Shown here: piece by piece, positions 14,555 through 22,290 of the stretch
How the letters are laid out: each line of letters opens with the position of its first letter
Numbering within the stretch: position 1 is the first letter of the stretch
Assembly (NCBI GenBank): GCA_905201895.1
Contig: CAJKPX010000020.1
Coordinates: forward strand, 1-36,397
Reading direction: 5' to 3'
Source of the DNA: an uncultured Eubacteriales bacterium
Lineage (GTDB): Bacteria > Bacillota > Clostridia > Oscillospirales > CAG-272
DNA length: 36,397 nt
Translations under genes and position numbers: made by a program
Notes under the pieces: generated by a model
What the model was told of the DNA's origin: nothing
Database searches by the model: none
The model's input: the letters and a program-made list of their open reading frames with translations, nothing else

Positions 14555-15058
14555 ATGAACGCCCTGATTTTTTCGGACTCTCACGGACGTGCGCGAGCAA
14601 TGCGTGCGGCGATTGAGCGACAGATCACACCGCCCGACGCGATCTTTTTTCTGGGGGACGGACTGCGCGATGCAGAGGGGCTGGAGCTTGATGGCAGCGC
14701 GCTGTATGCCGTGCGCGGCAACTGCGATTGGTTTTCGGGCTATGACGATACCCCCGGCGAGCGCGTGGTGCGCTGGGCGGGGCTGGTTCTCCTGATCACA
14801 CACGGGCACGATTATTCGGTCAAGAGCGGAGTCGGCTCGATTTTGCGCCGCGCGGCGGCGCTGGAGGTTGATGCTGTTTTGTTCGGACACACGCACGAGC
14901 CTCTTTGCGAGCGGATCCCTGCGGGCACCGTGGTCGGCGGATCGGCACTTTTGCGCGACCTGTGGCTGTTTAATCCCGGGAGCATTGGCATGAGCGGCTC
15001 CTTCGGCACGCTCACAGTGCAGGGTGGTACGCCTCTTTTTTCGCACGGATCGGCATAA
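14555..15058 (+). CDS. YfcE/MJ0936-type metallophosphodiesterase
   Basis: A 167-residue cytoplasmic phosphodiesterase. The metal ligands are visible: FSDSHG at 6-11, FFLGDG near 37-42, VRGNCD (GNC/H motif), ITHGHD and the FGHTHEP motif. This is the compact single-domain YfcE family, usually 160-180 residues, which cleaves phosphodiesters in vitro; the natural substrate is unsettled. ATG at 14555 has AAGGAGG 7 nt upstream; the frame extends 18 bp upstream without support. It has its own promoter and converges on spoVG across a shared terminator. Confidence 0.92.
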   Translation: MNALIFSDSHGRARAMRAAIERQITPPDAIFFLGDGLRDAEGLELDGSALYAVRGNCDWFSGYDDTPGERVVRWAGLVLLITHGHDYSVKSGVGSILRRAAALEVDAVLFGHTHEPLCERIPAGTVVGGSALLRDLWLFNPGSIGMSGSFGTLTVQGGTPLFSHGSA

Positions 15059-15066
15059 AAAAAGAA

Positions 15067-15102
15067 CCGCTTGATCCGCATGCATGCACACGGATCAAAC
15101 GG
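15067..15102. terminator. Bidirectional terminator between phosphodiesterase and spoVG
   Basis: CCGCTTGATCCG pairs with CGGATCAAACGG with one mismatch across a 12-nt loop, with an A-run on the left and CTTTTG on the right. Confidence 0.75.
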
Positions 15103-15121
15103 CTTTTGATTGCAAACGGAC

Positions 15122-15427
15122 TTAAACGGTTTCGGGCGTTTCGGCGCCCTCCTCTGCTGCCGCCGCAGCCTCGGCAAGTGCTGCCTCGTAGGATGCGATC
15201 ACGGCGTCCTCCAGCATCCCACGAAACTGCGCGTTGATGGGATGTACGATGTCGCGGTAGCTTTCGTCTGGATTTTTGCGGCTGGGCATCACGATAAAGA
15301 ACTTGTCGCGTGCGTTGATCACCTTGATATCGTGAACGGCAAGCTGACCGTCAAAGGTGACCGAAACGATTGCCTTCATAGGACCCTCGTCAAAGAGCTT
15401 TCTGACCTTAATGTCTGTGATTTGCAT
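15122..15427 (-). CDS. spoVG: SpoVG, RNA/DNA-binding regulator
   Basis: A 101-residue SpoVG. The conserved core MQITDIKVRKL, AIVSVTFDGQLAVHDIKVI, FFIVMPSRK and YRDIVHPIN is present. It regulates septation and cortex formation in Bacillus and acts as an RNA-binding regulator in several Bacillota. The C-terminal 20 residues are Ala/Glu-rich and variable, as usual. A GGAGG precedes the ATG. The upstream AT-rich gap (15428-15540) contains TATTAT/TATACT-like boxes on the minus strand, but no certain sigma-H site was found. Single gene, convergent with the phosphodiesterase and divergent from murC. Confidence 0.95.
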   Translation of the reverse strand: MQITDIKVRKLFDEGPMKAIVSVTFDGQLAVHDIKVINARDKFFIVMPSRKNPDESYRDIVHPINAQFRGMLEDAVIASYEAALAEAAAAAEEGAETPETV

Positions 15428-15638
15428 TTGTTGATCCTCCGTTTGATGTTTTACGTTTTAGTTTGTCATAATACAGTATAATATTTTTTTGTGACGGTTA
15501 TTCAATGACAACGGGATATTTTTGTGAATTTCTCGGAGAATGTTTCGCGATTTTGCGAAAAAAGTCGCATTTTGGTTACAAAGTTTGCCTGGGCTTCATA
15601 GTATAAAATTGATCGGAGCCTTTTGGGGAGGGATATCT

Positions 15639-17042
15639 ATGGCGATTGAAAATACACATTACGGTGCCGAGCGGATCGGAGAGCTGCTTGCCGATTGCAA
15701 AAGTCTCTTTTTCATCGGGATCGGCGGAATCAGCATGTCGGCGCTGGCAATGCTCTCGGCGCACGAGGGCTACGCTGTCGGCGGATCCGACCGCACCGAG
15801 AGTCGTCTGACGCGCGAGCTTCGAGAGCAGGGGATCAAGGTGTTCCTCGGTCATAACGCGGTGCAGGTTGATGCCTACGATGCCGTGGTCTACACGGTTG
15901 CGATCGGCGAGGACAATCCCGAATACCTTGCTGCTGCGGCAGCAGGCAAGCCGCTCCTCTCGCGTGCCGATTATCTCGGATATCTCCTCTCGCGCTTTCG
16001 CACGCGCGTGGGCATCGCGGGCATGCACGGAAAGAGCACCTGCACCGCTATGTGTACCGAGATTTTCCTTGCCGCGGCAGACCCCACCGTGTTCTGCGGT
16101 GCCGAGCTGCCCTCGCTTGGCGGCATGCCCTGCCGCATCGGGCACTCGCGCGAGCACGCGATCTTTGAGGCGTGCGAATATATGGATTCCTTTCTTGATT
16201 TTCCGCCTACCGTTGCGGTGGTGCTCAACATCGGTATGGATCATGTGGACTATTTCCACAGTATGGAGCAGATTTACTGCTCCTTCAACCGCTTTGCCGA
16301 AAAGACCGGGAAGGATGGTATTCTGATCCGCAGTGCCGACGATCCGCACAGCTGTATTGCCTTTGCCGACTACAAGGGGCGGCAGGTGACCTTTGGGCTT
16401 GGTGAGGACGCCGATTTTCGCGCGTGCGGGGTCTCCTTTGATACAAGTGGCTCGCATTTTGATTTTTGTGTGAATGGGGAGATGCTCTGCCGCATTGATC
16501 TGCAGGTGACGGGGATGCACAACGTCACCGACGCGCTTGCGGCAGCCACGGCGGCATACCTTTGCGGTTTGTCTGCCGATGCCATTTCGCGTGGGCTTGC
16601 CGCTTTTGCGGGGGCAAGGCGGCGCATGGAGCGCAAGGGCGTGCTCCCGAGCGGCGCGGTGGTCTACGATGATTACGCACACCATCCCGACGAAATCCGC
16701 GCCACGCTGGCAGGTGCGAGAAGCATGGGTTACGAGCGCATTCTGTGCGCCTATCAGCCCCACACCTTCAGCCGCACGGCGGGGTTGCTCGACGAATTCT
16801 CACAGGCGTTTGGCGACGCCAACCGCGTGATGCTTGTGGATATTTACGCCGCGCGTGAGGAAAACGTCTACGGCGTGACCTCCAAAACGCTTGCCGAGCG
16901 GATCGGGGAGAGTGCCACCTATTGCGGCTCGTTTGAGGCAACCGCCGAGGCGATCATGCATGAAGCACGCGAGGGCGACCTCGTGATCGTGATGGGTGCG
17001 GGCGACGTGTTCCGTGTGTTTGACCTGCTTGAGCTCAAGTGA
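15639..17042 (+). CDS. murC: UDP-N-acetylmuramate--L-alanine ligase
   Basis: A 467-residue cytoplasmic ligase adding L-Ala to UDP-MurNAc with ATP, the first peptide step of peptidoglycan. The N-terminal Rossmann fold is FFIGIGGISMSALA; the ATP loop is GMHGKST (128-134), the family more often having GTHGKTT. FEACEYMDSFL and VVLNIGMDHVDYF belong to the central domain and YDDYAHHPDEIRATL, AYQPHTFSR and DVFRVF to the C-terminal domain. ATG at 15639 is chosen for its GGGGAGGG 7 nt upstream; the frame runs open to 15540 without support. TAGTAT/TATAAA boxes occur 20-30 bp before the RBS, but the -35 is unclear. Confidence 0.95.
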   Translation: MAIENTHYGAERIGELLADCKSLFFIGIGGISMSALAMLSAHEGYAVGGSDRTESRLTRELREQGIKVFLGHNAVQVDAYDAVVYTVAIGEDNPEYLAAAAAGKPLLSRADYLGYLLSRFRTRVGIAGMHGKSTCTAMCTEIFLAAADPTVFCGAELPSLGGMPCRIGHSREHAIFEACEYMDSFLDFPPTVAVVLNIGMDHVDYFHSMEQIYCSFNRFAEKTGKDGILIRSADDPHSCIAFADYKGRQVTFGLGEDADFRACGVSFDTSGSHFDFCVNGEMLCRIDLQVTGMHNVTDALAAATAAYLCGLSADAISRGLAAFAGARRRMERKGVLPSGAVVYDDYAHHPDEIRATLAGARSMGYERILCAYQPHTFSRTAGLLDEFSQAFGDANRVMLVDIYAAREENVYGVTSKTLAERIGESATYCGSFEATAEAIMHEAREGDLVIVMGAGDVFRVFDLLELK

Positions 17043-17089
17043 TTTTTGACAGGTGCAAGGAAAAAGACCGCTCCAAATGACATAAAAAA

Positions 17090-17121
17090 ATCCCCACTTG
17101 TGCGAAGGCGCGAGTGGGGAT
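17090..17121. terminator. Terminator of murC
   Basis: AATCCCCACTTGTGC pairs with GCGCGAGTGGGGATT around GAAG, followed by TTTTATTG; A7 on the other side makes it bidirectional. Confidence 0.85.
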
Positions 17122-17156
17122 TTTATTGTAGATAAAGAACGTGTTCATGGCAGAAC

Positions 17157-17225
17157 AAAAAAACCTTCCACCGCTAACGCGGTCTAATTTGCTTGCAAAT
17201 TTCTCCCGCTTACACAGGGGAGGCT
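17157..17225. repeat. Degenerate GGGAG-type repeat remnant
   Basis: CCTTCCACCGC...GCGG and TCTCCCGC...ACACAGGGGAGGCT look like one half of the kind of palindrome at 2332-2459. It borders the truncated GyrI-like gene, so it may mark the break. Confidence 0.45.
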
Positions 17226-17235
17226 AAAGATTAGT

Positions 17236-17469
17236 TTACCTATGAGTAAAATGATGTTTGAAGAAAAAGCGGCGTTCCAGCTCAATATAACCGCCTCCGT
17301 TTTGCCAGATGGAGGTTATGTTATTTGTGCCGCCCATCGCTTCTTCAATTTTGTCAAACCATCCGTTTGCAAACCATTCCCCCCACATTGGTCCAAAATT
17401 GGAATACTTTTTTCCGATAAACCGCATGGACGGTACTTCTTCTTTGAATACCTTAATGATTTCTGCCAT
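17236..17469 (-). pseudogene. Truncated GyrI-like (effector-binding) domain protein
   Basis: A 77-residue frame whose first 66 residues look like the start of the Clostridia GyrI-like/effector-binding family: VPSMRFIGKKYSNFGPMWGEWFANGWFD and IWQNGGGYIELERR. Intact members run to about 150 residues and continue with a YWIGMF-type strand. Here, right after ERR, the sequence becomes unrelated (FFFKHHFTHR) and stops. The break point near 17265 lies next to the repeat remnant 17157-17225, so loss of the 3' half by rearrangement is likely. The upstream RBS is weak. A short functional protein cannot be excluded. Confidence 0.65.
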
Positions 17470-17517
17470 TTTGTTTTTTCTTTTTATCAGAATAAACGAG
17501 TGAATTCCTCCGGATGG

Positions 17518-18210
17518 CTATTTCTCCATCGCTCCAATCGCCGCGCGGCGAAGGATGGCTGCCTGCTCCTCGGAGTCGGTGCCGAATGTGAAGGGGAGCC
17601 CTTCGGGGGAGCGGTCGAAGATCGCGATGAAGATGCAGAGCGCCGCGAGGGCGGTGCCTGCGGGGGAGGGATGCGTGCCGTCGGGATCGTAGAGGTTGAT
17701 TTCGGGGTGGTTGCAAACGACATCATAAAAGGCATCTCCAACGTGCGCGACCCGCGCACCGATCGCCGCTCCCACCTCTCGGTATGCCCGTGCGATGACG
17801 TTTGTCATGCTCTCGGGGGTGAGGTTGTATTGCGTCAGCTTTGAAGACCCTGCGCGCCGTGCCCAGGTTTGATAGAGCAGGGGGATGGCGCCGTTTGCTT
17901 TGATCAGCTCATGCAGGCGCTTGATATCGGTCTCAAATCCCTCGCGGTCACGGATCGTGCGCAGGCTGTTATCCTGCAGAACGACGGCATCGTAGCGCTC
18001 GGTGGTGAGCTTCTGCAGTGCCTCGGCACCGCATGCCTCGTTTGGGTCGAGCATCTGCGCAAGAATGGCACCGCCCTTGGTGACGTGATCAATCCGCGCG
18101 TCGATTCCCGCAAGCGTGGCAAGCTCCGAGAGGCGGTCCCAAAGCTCGTTGTAGTAGGTGTAGCTGTTTCCGATCAGCAGGATGCGATACGTATTCGTTT
18201 GAATATCCAT
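17518..18210 (-). CDS. SGNH/GDSL-type hydrolase, DUF4886-like
   Basis: A 230-residue protein. GNSYT (14-18) gives the nucleophile Ser16, and DPDGTHPS near 175-182 gives Asp177 and His180 of the catalytic triad; AVVLQDNS (75-82) fits the block with the oxyanion Asn or Gln. No signal peptide is seen, so it is probably cytoplasmic. The family contains esterases and carbohydrate deacetylases; the substrate is unknown. ATG at 18210 has GGAAGGAAT upstream. It starts 1 bp after nth ends, so it is co-transcribed with nth; the longer open frame upstream is the nth antisense frame. Confidence 0.88.
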   Translation of the reverse strand: MDIQTNTYRILLIGNSYTYYNELWDRLSELATLAGIDARIDHVTKGGAILAQMLDPNEACGAEALQKLTTERYDAVVLQDNSLRTIRDREGFETDIKRLHELIKANGAIPLLYQTWARRAGSSKLTQYNLTPESMTNVIARAYREVGAAIGARVAHVGDAFYDVVCNHPEINLYDPDGTHPSPAGTALAALCIFIAIFDRSPEGLPFTFGTDSEEQAAILRRAAIGAMEK

Positions 18211-18211
18211 T

Positions 18212-18871
18212 TCATTCCTTCCTTTCTTTTCTTGCGTGCTCGCAGAGCTCTGCAAGCGGACATTCCGCGCATTTCGGTGCGCGTGCCGAGCAGACGTCCC
18301 GACCGAATTGCACGATGCGGTGGCAGAAATCCGAGCATTCGTCGGGCGGCAGGAGCCTGTCAAGGATGCGCTCAACCTTGAGCGGGTCCTTGAGCGACTC
18401 GGGATACATACCGAGTCGTCCGCAGATGCGGATGCAATGCGTGTCGGTGACAACGCCACCCTTGCCGAACACGTCACCGAGCAAAAGGTTTGCAACCTTG
18501 CGCCCTACGCCGGGGAACTTGAGCAGCTCCTCCATCGTGTCGGGAAGTTGACCGCCGTAGTCGCGCACGAGCATGGTGCAGGCGTCCTTGGTGTTTTGTG
18601 CCTTGACGTGGTAGAGCCCACAGGAGCGGATGTAGTTCTCGATCTGTTCAACCGACGCCTCGGCGAGTGCCTCTGGTGTGGGGTAGGCGGCAAAGAGCTC
18701 GCGACAGACGAGATTGACGCGTGCATCGGTGCATTGCGCCGAAAGACGCCCCATAATCAGCAGCTTCCAGGGCTCGCCGTCCCATTCGAGCGCACAAAGC
18801 GCCTCTGGATAGATTTCCTTGAGGCGTGCGACGATCTGTGCCATTCGGTTCTTTTTTTCTTTCTGCGTCAT
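18212..18871 (-). CDS. nth: Endonuclease III (DNA glycosylase/AP lyase)
   Basis: A 219-residue base-excision repair enzyme for oxidised pyrimidines. The helix-hairpin-helix FPGVGRKVANLLLG holds the catalytic Lys, and VVTDTH holds the catalytic Asp. Four C-terminal cysteines in C-x6-C-x2-C-x5-C spacing (CSARAPKCAECPLAELC) bind 4Fe-4S. ATG at 18871 has GAGGTG 6 nt upstream; a GTG 9 bp earlier (18880) overlaps that site and is less likely. Divergent from the YwaF-like gene; their two promoters lie back to back. Confidence 0.95.
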   Translation of the reverse strand: MTQKEKKNRMAQIVARLKEIYPEALCALEWDGEPWKLLIMGRLSAQCTDARVNLVCRELFAAYPTPEALAEASVEQIENYIRSCGLYHVKAQNTKDACTMLVRDYGGQLPDTMEELLKFPGVGRKVANLLLGDVFGKGGVVTDTHCIRICGRLGMYPESLKDPLKVERILDRLLPPDECSDFCHRIVQFGRDVCSARAPKCAECPLAELCEHARKERKE

Positions 18872-18897
18872 CGAGAGCACCTCACTTTCTTTTATTG

Positions 18898-18926
18898 ATT
18901 ATATCAAATAATGCGAAAAAAGTCAA
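18898..18926 (-). promoter_or_regulatory. Promoter of nth and the SGNH hydrolase
   Basis: Minus-strand TTGACT (18921-18926) and TATAAT (18898-18903), 17-bp spacer. Confidence 0.8.
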
Positions 18927-18932
18927 TCACAC

Positions 18933-18961
18933 TTGCAAAAGTTTCAAAAATCTGTTATAAT
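18933..18961 (+). promoter_or_regulatory. Promoter of the YwaF-like gene
   Basis: TTGCAA (18933-18938) and TATAAT (18956-18961), 17-bp spacer, starting only 6 bp from the -35 of the divergent nth promoter. Confidence 0.75.
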
Positions 18962-18992
18962 GAGATCATCAGATGAGAGAGGAGGAATGCGC

Positions 18993-19892
18993 GTGCGATT
19001 CACCGTGAAAAAGACACGCCTTGCCGTGCTGCTTTGTTTGCTTTGCGCAACGGCGGTGCTGATTTTTGCTCTGCGGCAGGGATGTGCCGATTGGCTTCTT
19101 GCGATTCTTCGTCTGACCGACCGCGTGTGTGAAATACCGCCTGCATTCGGCTCCTTTCATCTGTGCTGGCTCGTTGCGTGCGCAGTTCTTGCCGTTGTGA
19201 GCGCGATGATCGGACTCCGCTCCTCTGCAAGGCATACCGACTCGGTGCTGTTTGCCTTTGGCGTGGGCTTTTTCCTCCTGGAGGTCTACAAGCAGCTCTA
19301 TTCCTTCTACGTCATTCAGGACCGCGTCTACGATTTCGGCTTTTTCCCCTTTCAATTCTGCTCGCTGCCGCTCTATCTGTGCCTGCTGCTTCCGCTTTTG
19401 CGAGAGGGGCGCTGCAAGGAGGCACTCCTGCGATTTTTGGTTCTCTTTGAAACGATGGGCGGCTGTCTTGTGATGACCTACCCCGCATTTTACGATCGTT
19501 TTTCACTCTGCATCCACACCATGCTCTGGCACACGCTCATGATCTCCCTGGGGTGCTTTTTGCTCTTTTCGCGCGGATACGGCAGGAGCTGGCGGCGCGA
19601 GGTGCTGCCTGCCGTGCCTGTATTTCTGATCTCGCTCGCCCTTGCCACGCTCCTGAACGTCCTTTTGCACCCGATGGCGCAGAACTCTCCCAATCCGCTC
19701 AACCTTTACTACGTCAGCCCCTATGGGATCACGCATTTTATCGTGGTTGGCGACGTGCGACGACTCTTTGGATGGTTTCCCGCGATCCTGACCTATGCGC
19801 TTCTGTTCATATTTGTGGGCGCAACACTTGTTTTTTTGGTGGGGTATCTCACCCGAATACTCATCTCTCTCGGCTCGACTCGAAAAAAATAA
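18993..19892 (+). CDS. YwaF-family (TIGR02206) multi-pass membrane protein
   Basis: A 299-residue integral membrane protein with about seven hydrophobic segments. The stretch EVYKQLYSFY, FFPFQFCSLPLYLCLL and NLYYVSPYGITHF are typical of the YwaF/TMEM164-like family, whose role is unknown. GGAGG at 18981-18985 leaves only one base before the ATG at 18987 but 7 nt before the in-frame GTG at 18993, so GTG is preferred (2 residues shorter). The protein is longer than the usual 220-250 residues because of an extra N-terminal membrane segment. Own promoter, single gene. Confidence 0.85.
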   Translation: MRFTVKKTRLAVLLCLLCATAVLIFALRQGCADWLLAILRLTDRVCEIPPAFGSFHLCWLVACAVLAVVSAMIGLRSSARHTDSVLFAFGVGFFLLEVYKQLYSFYVIQDRVYDFGFFPFQFCSLPLYLCLLLPLLREGRCKEALLRFLVLFETMGGCLVMTYPAFYDRFSLCIHTMLWHTLMISLGCFLLFSRGYGRSWRREVLPAVPVFLISLALATLLNVLLHPMAQNSPNPLNLYYVSPYGITHFIVVGDVRRLFGWFPAILTYALLFIFVGATLVFLVGYLTRILISLGSTRKK

Positions 19893-19921
19893 GAAAATTA
19901 GGAAAAAAACGAAAAAAAGAC

Positions 19922-19950
19922 TTGCAATTTCAAAATTGATATGGTATAAT
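19922..19950 (+). promoter_or_regulatory. Promoter of secG
   Basis: TTGCAA (19922-19927) and TATAAT (19945-19950) with a 17-bp spacer; a second TATAAT follows at about 19958. Confidence 0.75.
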
Positions 19951-20015
19951 GTATTGGTATAATGACTATGTATGCCCGAGAAGCTCGGGAAGAAAGAAAA
20001 AAACGGAGGTTACAC

Positions 20016-20264
20016 ATGGTTGTCGCGAAGTATATTATCGGAATCTTGATGATCCTTCTGGCAATTGGCTTGTCGATCATTATTCTGATGCAAACGGGTA
20101 AGGATAAGAGCCTTTCCAGCACGCTTGCAGGCGGAGCTGCTGACACTTATTTCGGTAAGTCGGGCGGATCCTCCAAGGATAAAATCCTGTTCCGTCTCAC
20201 TGTTGTTGGCTCGATCGTATTCGGTGTTCTCACCACTGCTCTCACGATTCTGGTCCTGCAGTAA
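20016..20264 (+). CDS. secG: SecG, protein translocase subunit
   Basis: An 82-residue membrane protein that assists SecYE/SecA protein export. Two membrane helices (about 5-26 and 57-79) flank a cytoplasmic loop with the family pattern LMQTGKDKSLSSTLAGGAADTYFGK. ATG at 20016 has ACGGAGGT 5 nt upstream; the frame extends to 19962 but that would place it over the promoter. Single gene with a strong terminator; convergent with rsmA. Confidence 0.95.
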   Translation: MVVAKYIIGILMILLAIGLSIIILMQTGKDKSLSSTLAGGAADTYFGKSGGSSKDKILFRLTVVGSIVFGVLTTALTILVLQ

Positions 20265-20275
20265 GCAATCAAAAA

Positions 20276-20310
20276 ACACGGGCGATGGCGCAAAGGCGCA
20301 TCGCCCGTGT
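20276..20310 (+). terminator. Terminator of secG
   Basis: ACACGGGCGATG pairs with CATCGCCCGTGT around a GC-rich closing loop, followed by a run of T to 20318. Confidence 0.88.
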
Positions 20311-20325
20311 TTTTTTTGTATTTCC

Positions 20326-20388
20326 GCAGAAAAGACGAGGGGCTGTCGACCAAATGCGCGATGCATTTGAGACACTCCGTTTTTCTGC
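20326..20388. repeat. Short palindromic repeat, copy 4
   Basis: Outer arms GCAGAAAA and TTTTCTGC enclose GTCGACCAAATGC-gcgat-GCATTTGAGACAC, the same core as the other three copies (inverted relative to the first three), with a TCCGTTTTT tail on the plus strand. It lies between the secG and rsmA terminators. Confidence 0.7.
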
Positions 20389-20398
20389 AACGGGGGAG

Positions 20399-20437
20399 AA
20401 AAAAGGAGACCTGCACCGCGGTGCAGGTCTCCTTTTT
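20399..20437. terminator. Perfect palindromic terminator of rsmA
   Basis: GGAGACCTGCACC and GGTGCAGGTCTCC pair perfectly around GC, with A6 on the left and T5 on the right, so it stops both strands; on the minus strand it lies just after rsmA. Confidence 0.88.
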
Positions 20438-20445
20438 GACGTTTC

Positions 20446-21318
20446 TTATTGCATGGATGCGAGAATTTCGCCGATGCAATCGGAAAGTTCAACGAACTGT
20501 GACACGTCCAAGCGCTCGCCGCGGATGTTGGCATCGTGACCGCAGGAAGTGACCGCCGCGGTGATCTGCTCGCGCGAAAGCTCGGAAAAGCCTGCTCCGA
20601 GCGCATTGATCAGGGTCTTTCTGCGTTGACCGAATGCCGCCTTGATGGTGCGGAAGAACAGCGCTTCGCTCCGAGGACGGTAGGGCTTCTCCTTGTGGAG
20701 TCGGATACGAATAACCGTGGAATTGACCTTGGGGGCGGGAACGAAGCGATCGGCGGGAACCGTGAAAAGCTTTTCGGCTTTTCCATAATAGGCGAGACCC
20801 GCCGTGATCGCGCCGTAGTCCTTTGAGCCTGCCTTGGCACAGAGACGGTCGGCAACCTCCGCCTGGATCATCACGGTGATATAGTCAAATGGCAGACCGC
20901 TCTCGAGCAGCTTCATCAGGATCGGCGTGGTGATATAATAGGGAAGATTTGCGCAAACAGAAACGGGACCCTCGGCAAAGGCGGGGGCAAGGAGCGTGTC
21001 GAGATCGGTTTGCATCACGTCCTCATTGATCACGCGCACGTTGTCAAATTCTCCGAGCGTATACTGCAAAACGGGGATCAGCCCGCGGTCGATCTCAAGC
21101 GAGATCACGCGGCGGTGGCGCAGAGCCAGCTCGGCTGTGAGGGTGCCGATGCCGGGACCAATCTCAAGGATCGTGCCGCCGAAATCGGTGCAGCACATGT
21201 CGGCAATGTCCTCCACCACCATGCGGTCGGTGAGAAAGTTCTGACCAAACTCCTTGTGAAAGGTCAGGTGGAACATGCTCATGATCTGCTTGACGGTTCT
21301 GATATCACATAAATTCAT
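20446..21318 (-). CDS. rsmA: 16S rRNA dimethyladenosine transferase (RsmA/KsgA)
   Basis: A 290-residue SAM-dependent enzyme that dimethylates the two adjacent adenosines near the 3' end of 16S rRNA, a late 30S maturation step. FGQNFLTD (24-31), motif I LEIGPGIGTLTAEL, LEIDRGLIPVL and the catalytic NLPYYITTPIL motif are all present, followed by the small C-terminal helical domain. AAAAGGAATT precedes the ATG. Own promoter at 21371-21399 and own terminator. Confidence 0.96.
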   Translation of the reverse strand: MNLCDIRTVKQIMSMFHLTFHKEFGQNFLTDRMVVEDIADMCCTDFGGTILEIGPGIGTLTAELALRHRRVISLEIDRGLIPVLQYTLGEFDNVRVINEDVMQTDLDTLLAPAFAEGPVSVCANLPYYITTPILMKLLESGLPFDYITVMIQAEVADRLCAKAGSKDYGAITAGLAYYGKAEKLFTVPADRFVPAPKVNSTVIRIRLHKEKPYRPRSEALFFRTIKAAFGQRRKTLINALGAGFSELSREQITAAVTSCGHDANIRGERLDVSQFVELSDCIGEILASMQ

Positions 21319-21370
21319 TTTGCGAATTCCTTTTCAACGTTGATAGGGGATACTTTTTTAACTATACTTT

Positions 21371-21399
21371 ATTATATCATACTCCCAAACGCTTGTCAA
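21371..21399 (-). promoter_or_regulatory. Promoter of rsmA
   Basis: Minus-strand TTGACA (21394-21399) and TATAAT (21371-21376), both perfect, 17-bp spacer. Confidence 0.85.
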
Positions 21400-21423
21400 T
21401 CGCCTTTTGCTGCCTTGTTTTAC

Positions 21424-21457
21424 TCTAATATTAGAATTAGAATTGTTATCATTCTAA
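21424..21457. promoter_or_regulatory. Cluster of inverted repeats, candidate operator
   Basis: TCTAATATTAGA (21424-21435) is a perfect palindrome, and TTAGAAT (21437-21443) is perfectly inverted at 21451-21457; TTAGAAT also occurs at 21431-21437. The cluster sits between the divergent rsmA and DUF2975 promoters, about 40 bp upstream of the latter -35. The YozG-like HTH protein of that operon is a natural candidate binder. Confidence 0.4.
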
Positions 21458-21494
21458 AAAATGGAAAAAATTATCGAAAAACGATAAAAAGATA

Positions 21495-21523
21495 TTGACA
21501 AACAACGATGTATGTGCTATAAT
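21495..21523 (+). promoter_or_regulatory. Promoter of the DUF2975-HTH-DUF4173 operon
   Basis: TTGACA (21495-21500) and TATAAT (21518-21523), both perfect, 17-bp spacer, 44 bp before the first start codon. Confidence 0.87.
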
Positions 21524-21567
21524 CGACTCATCGGAAACGGTAAAAAACGGATGGGAGGAAAATCTGA

Positions 21568-22041
21568 ATGCAACAAAAAAGCAACCGTATATCCATTCTG
21601 ATCTCCATGATCATGACGGCGCTGCTCTTCTGTGCCCTGATCTTTATCACGTGGTGGCTGCCCGAGGTGGTTACGTCGCTCATCAACGTCAATGACAATC
21701 TCGGCACACGGGGGGAGATCACGCCGCTTCACAGGCAGCTCATTCTGATCGACGCCTACGTGATGCTGGGGGTCGCCTTTCTTGCAGTAGTGCTGCTCTT
21801 TGTGCTTTTGCTCACGGTTTGGAAGGGCGCGGTGTTCTCGTCCCGTGCCACGCGTACGCTCTCGGGTATCTCGCTTTGCTGCTATGCCGAGGGAGTTCTG
21901 TTCGCATGTCTCACCTATTATTTTCAGCTTGCACTCTGTGCCGCCATTGCGGTCTCTTTTATCGGGCTATGCCTGCGCGTTGTCAAAAACGTGCTTGAGG
22001 AGGCGGCGCGCATCAAGTCGGAAAACGACTTCACGATTTGA
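21568..22041 (+). CDS. DUF2975-like membrane protein
   Basis: A 157-residue protein with four membrane segments: about 9-31, 63-90, 98-118 and 120-140. The layout, the VWKGAVFS segment and a cytoplasmic C-terminal tail ending with SENDFTI are typical of DUF2975 proteins, which are nearly always followed by a small YozG-like HTH gene, as here. GGGAGGA precedes the ATG. The pair may act as a membrane-linked regulatory unit, but no mechanism is established. First gene of a three-gene operon. Confidence 0.85.
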   Translation: MQQKSNRISILISMIMTALLFCALIFITWWLPEVVTSLINVNDNLGTRGEITPLHRQLILIDAYVMLGVAFLAVVLLFVLLLTVWKGAVFSSRATRTLSGISLCCYAEGVLFACLTYYFQLALCAAIAVSFIGLCLRVVKNVLEEAARIKSENDFTI

Positions 22042-22050
22042 GGTGGCGCT

Positions 22051-22290
22051 ATGATCCTGATCAATCTTGACGTGATGATGGCAAGGCGCAAGATGTCGCT
22101 CGGCGAGCTCTCCGAGCGCGTTGGCATCACGCTTGCCAATCTTTCGATCCTCAAAAACAACCGCGCCAAGGCGGTTCGCTTTTCCACGCTCGACGCGATC
22201 TGTCGGGCGCTCGACTGTCAGCCCTCGGATATTCTGGAATATATCCCCGATGAGGCCGACCCCACAACCGACACGAAAGGAGATACCTGA
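22051..22290 (+). CDS. YozG-like XRE-family transcriptional regulator
   Basis: A 79-residue Cro/C1-type DNA-binding protein: MMARRKMSLGELSERVGITLANLSILKN is the HTH, followed by AVRFSTLDAICRALDCQPSDILEY. This size and the partner DUF2975 gene (stop 9 bp upstream) match the HTH_26/YozG family. It probably controls its own operon, perhaps through the inverted repeats at 21424-21457. Its stop overlaps the next start (TGATG), giving translational coupling with the DUF4173-like gene. Confidence 0.9.
   Translation: MILINLDVMMARRKMSLGELSERVGITLANLSILKNNRAKAVRFSTLDAICRALDCQPSDILEYIPDEADPTTDTKGDT

Noticed and set aside
17242..17844. 200-codon plus-strand frame
   Set aside because: Antisense to the SGNH hydrolase and GyrI remnant; no RBS or domain.
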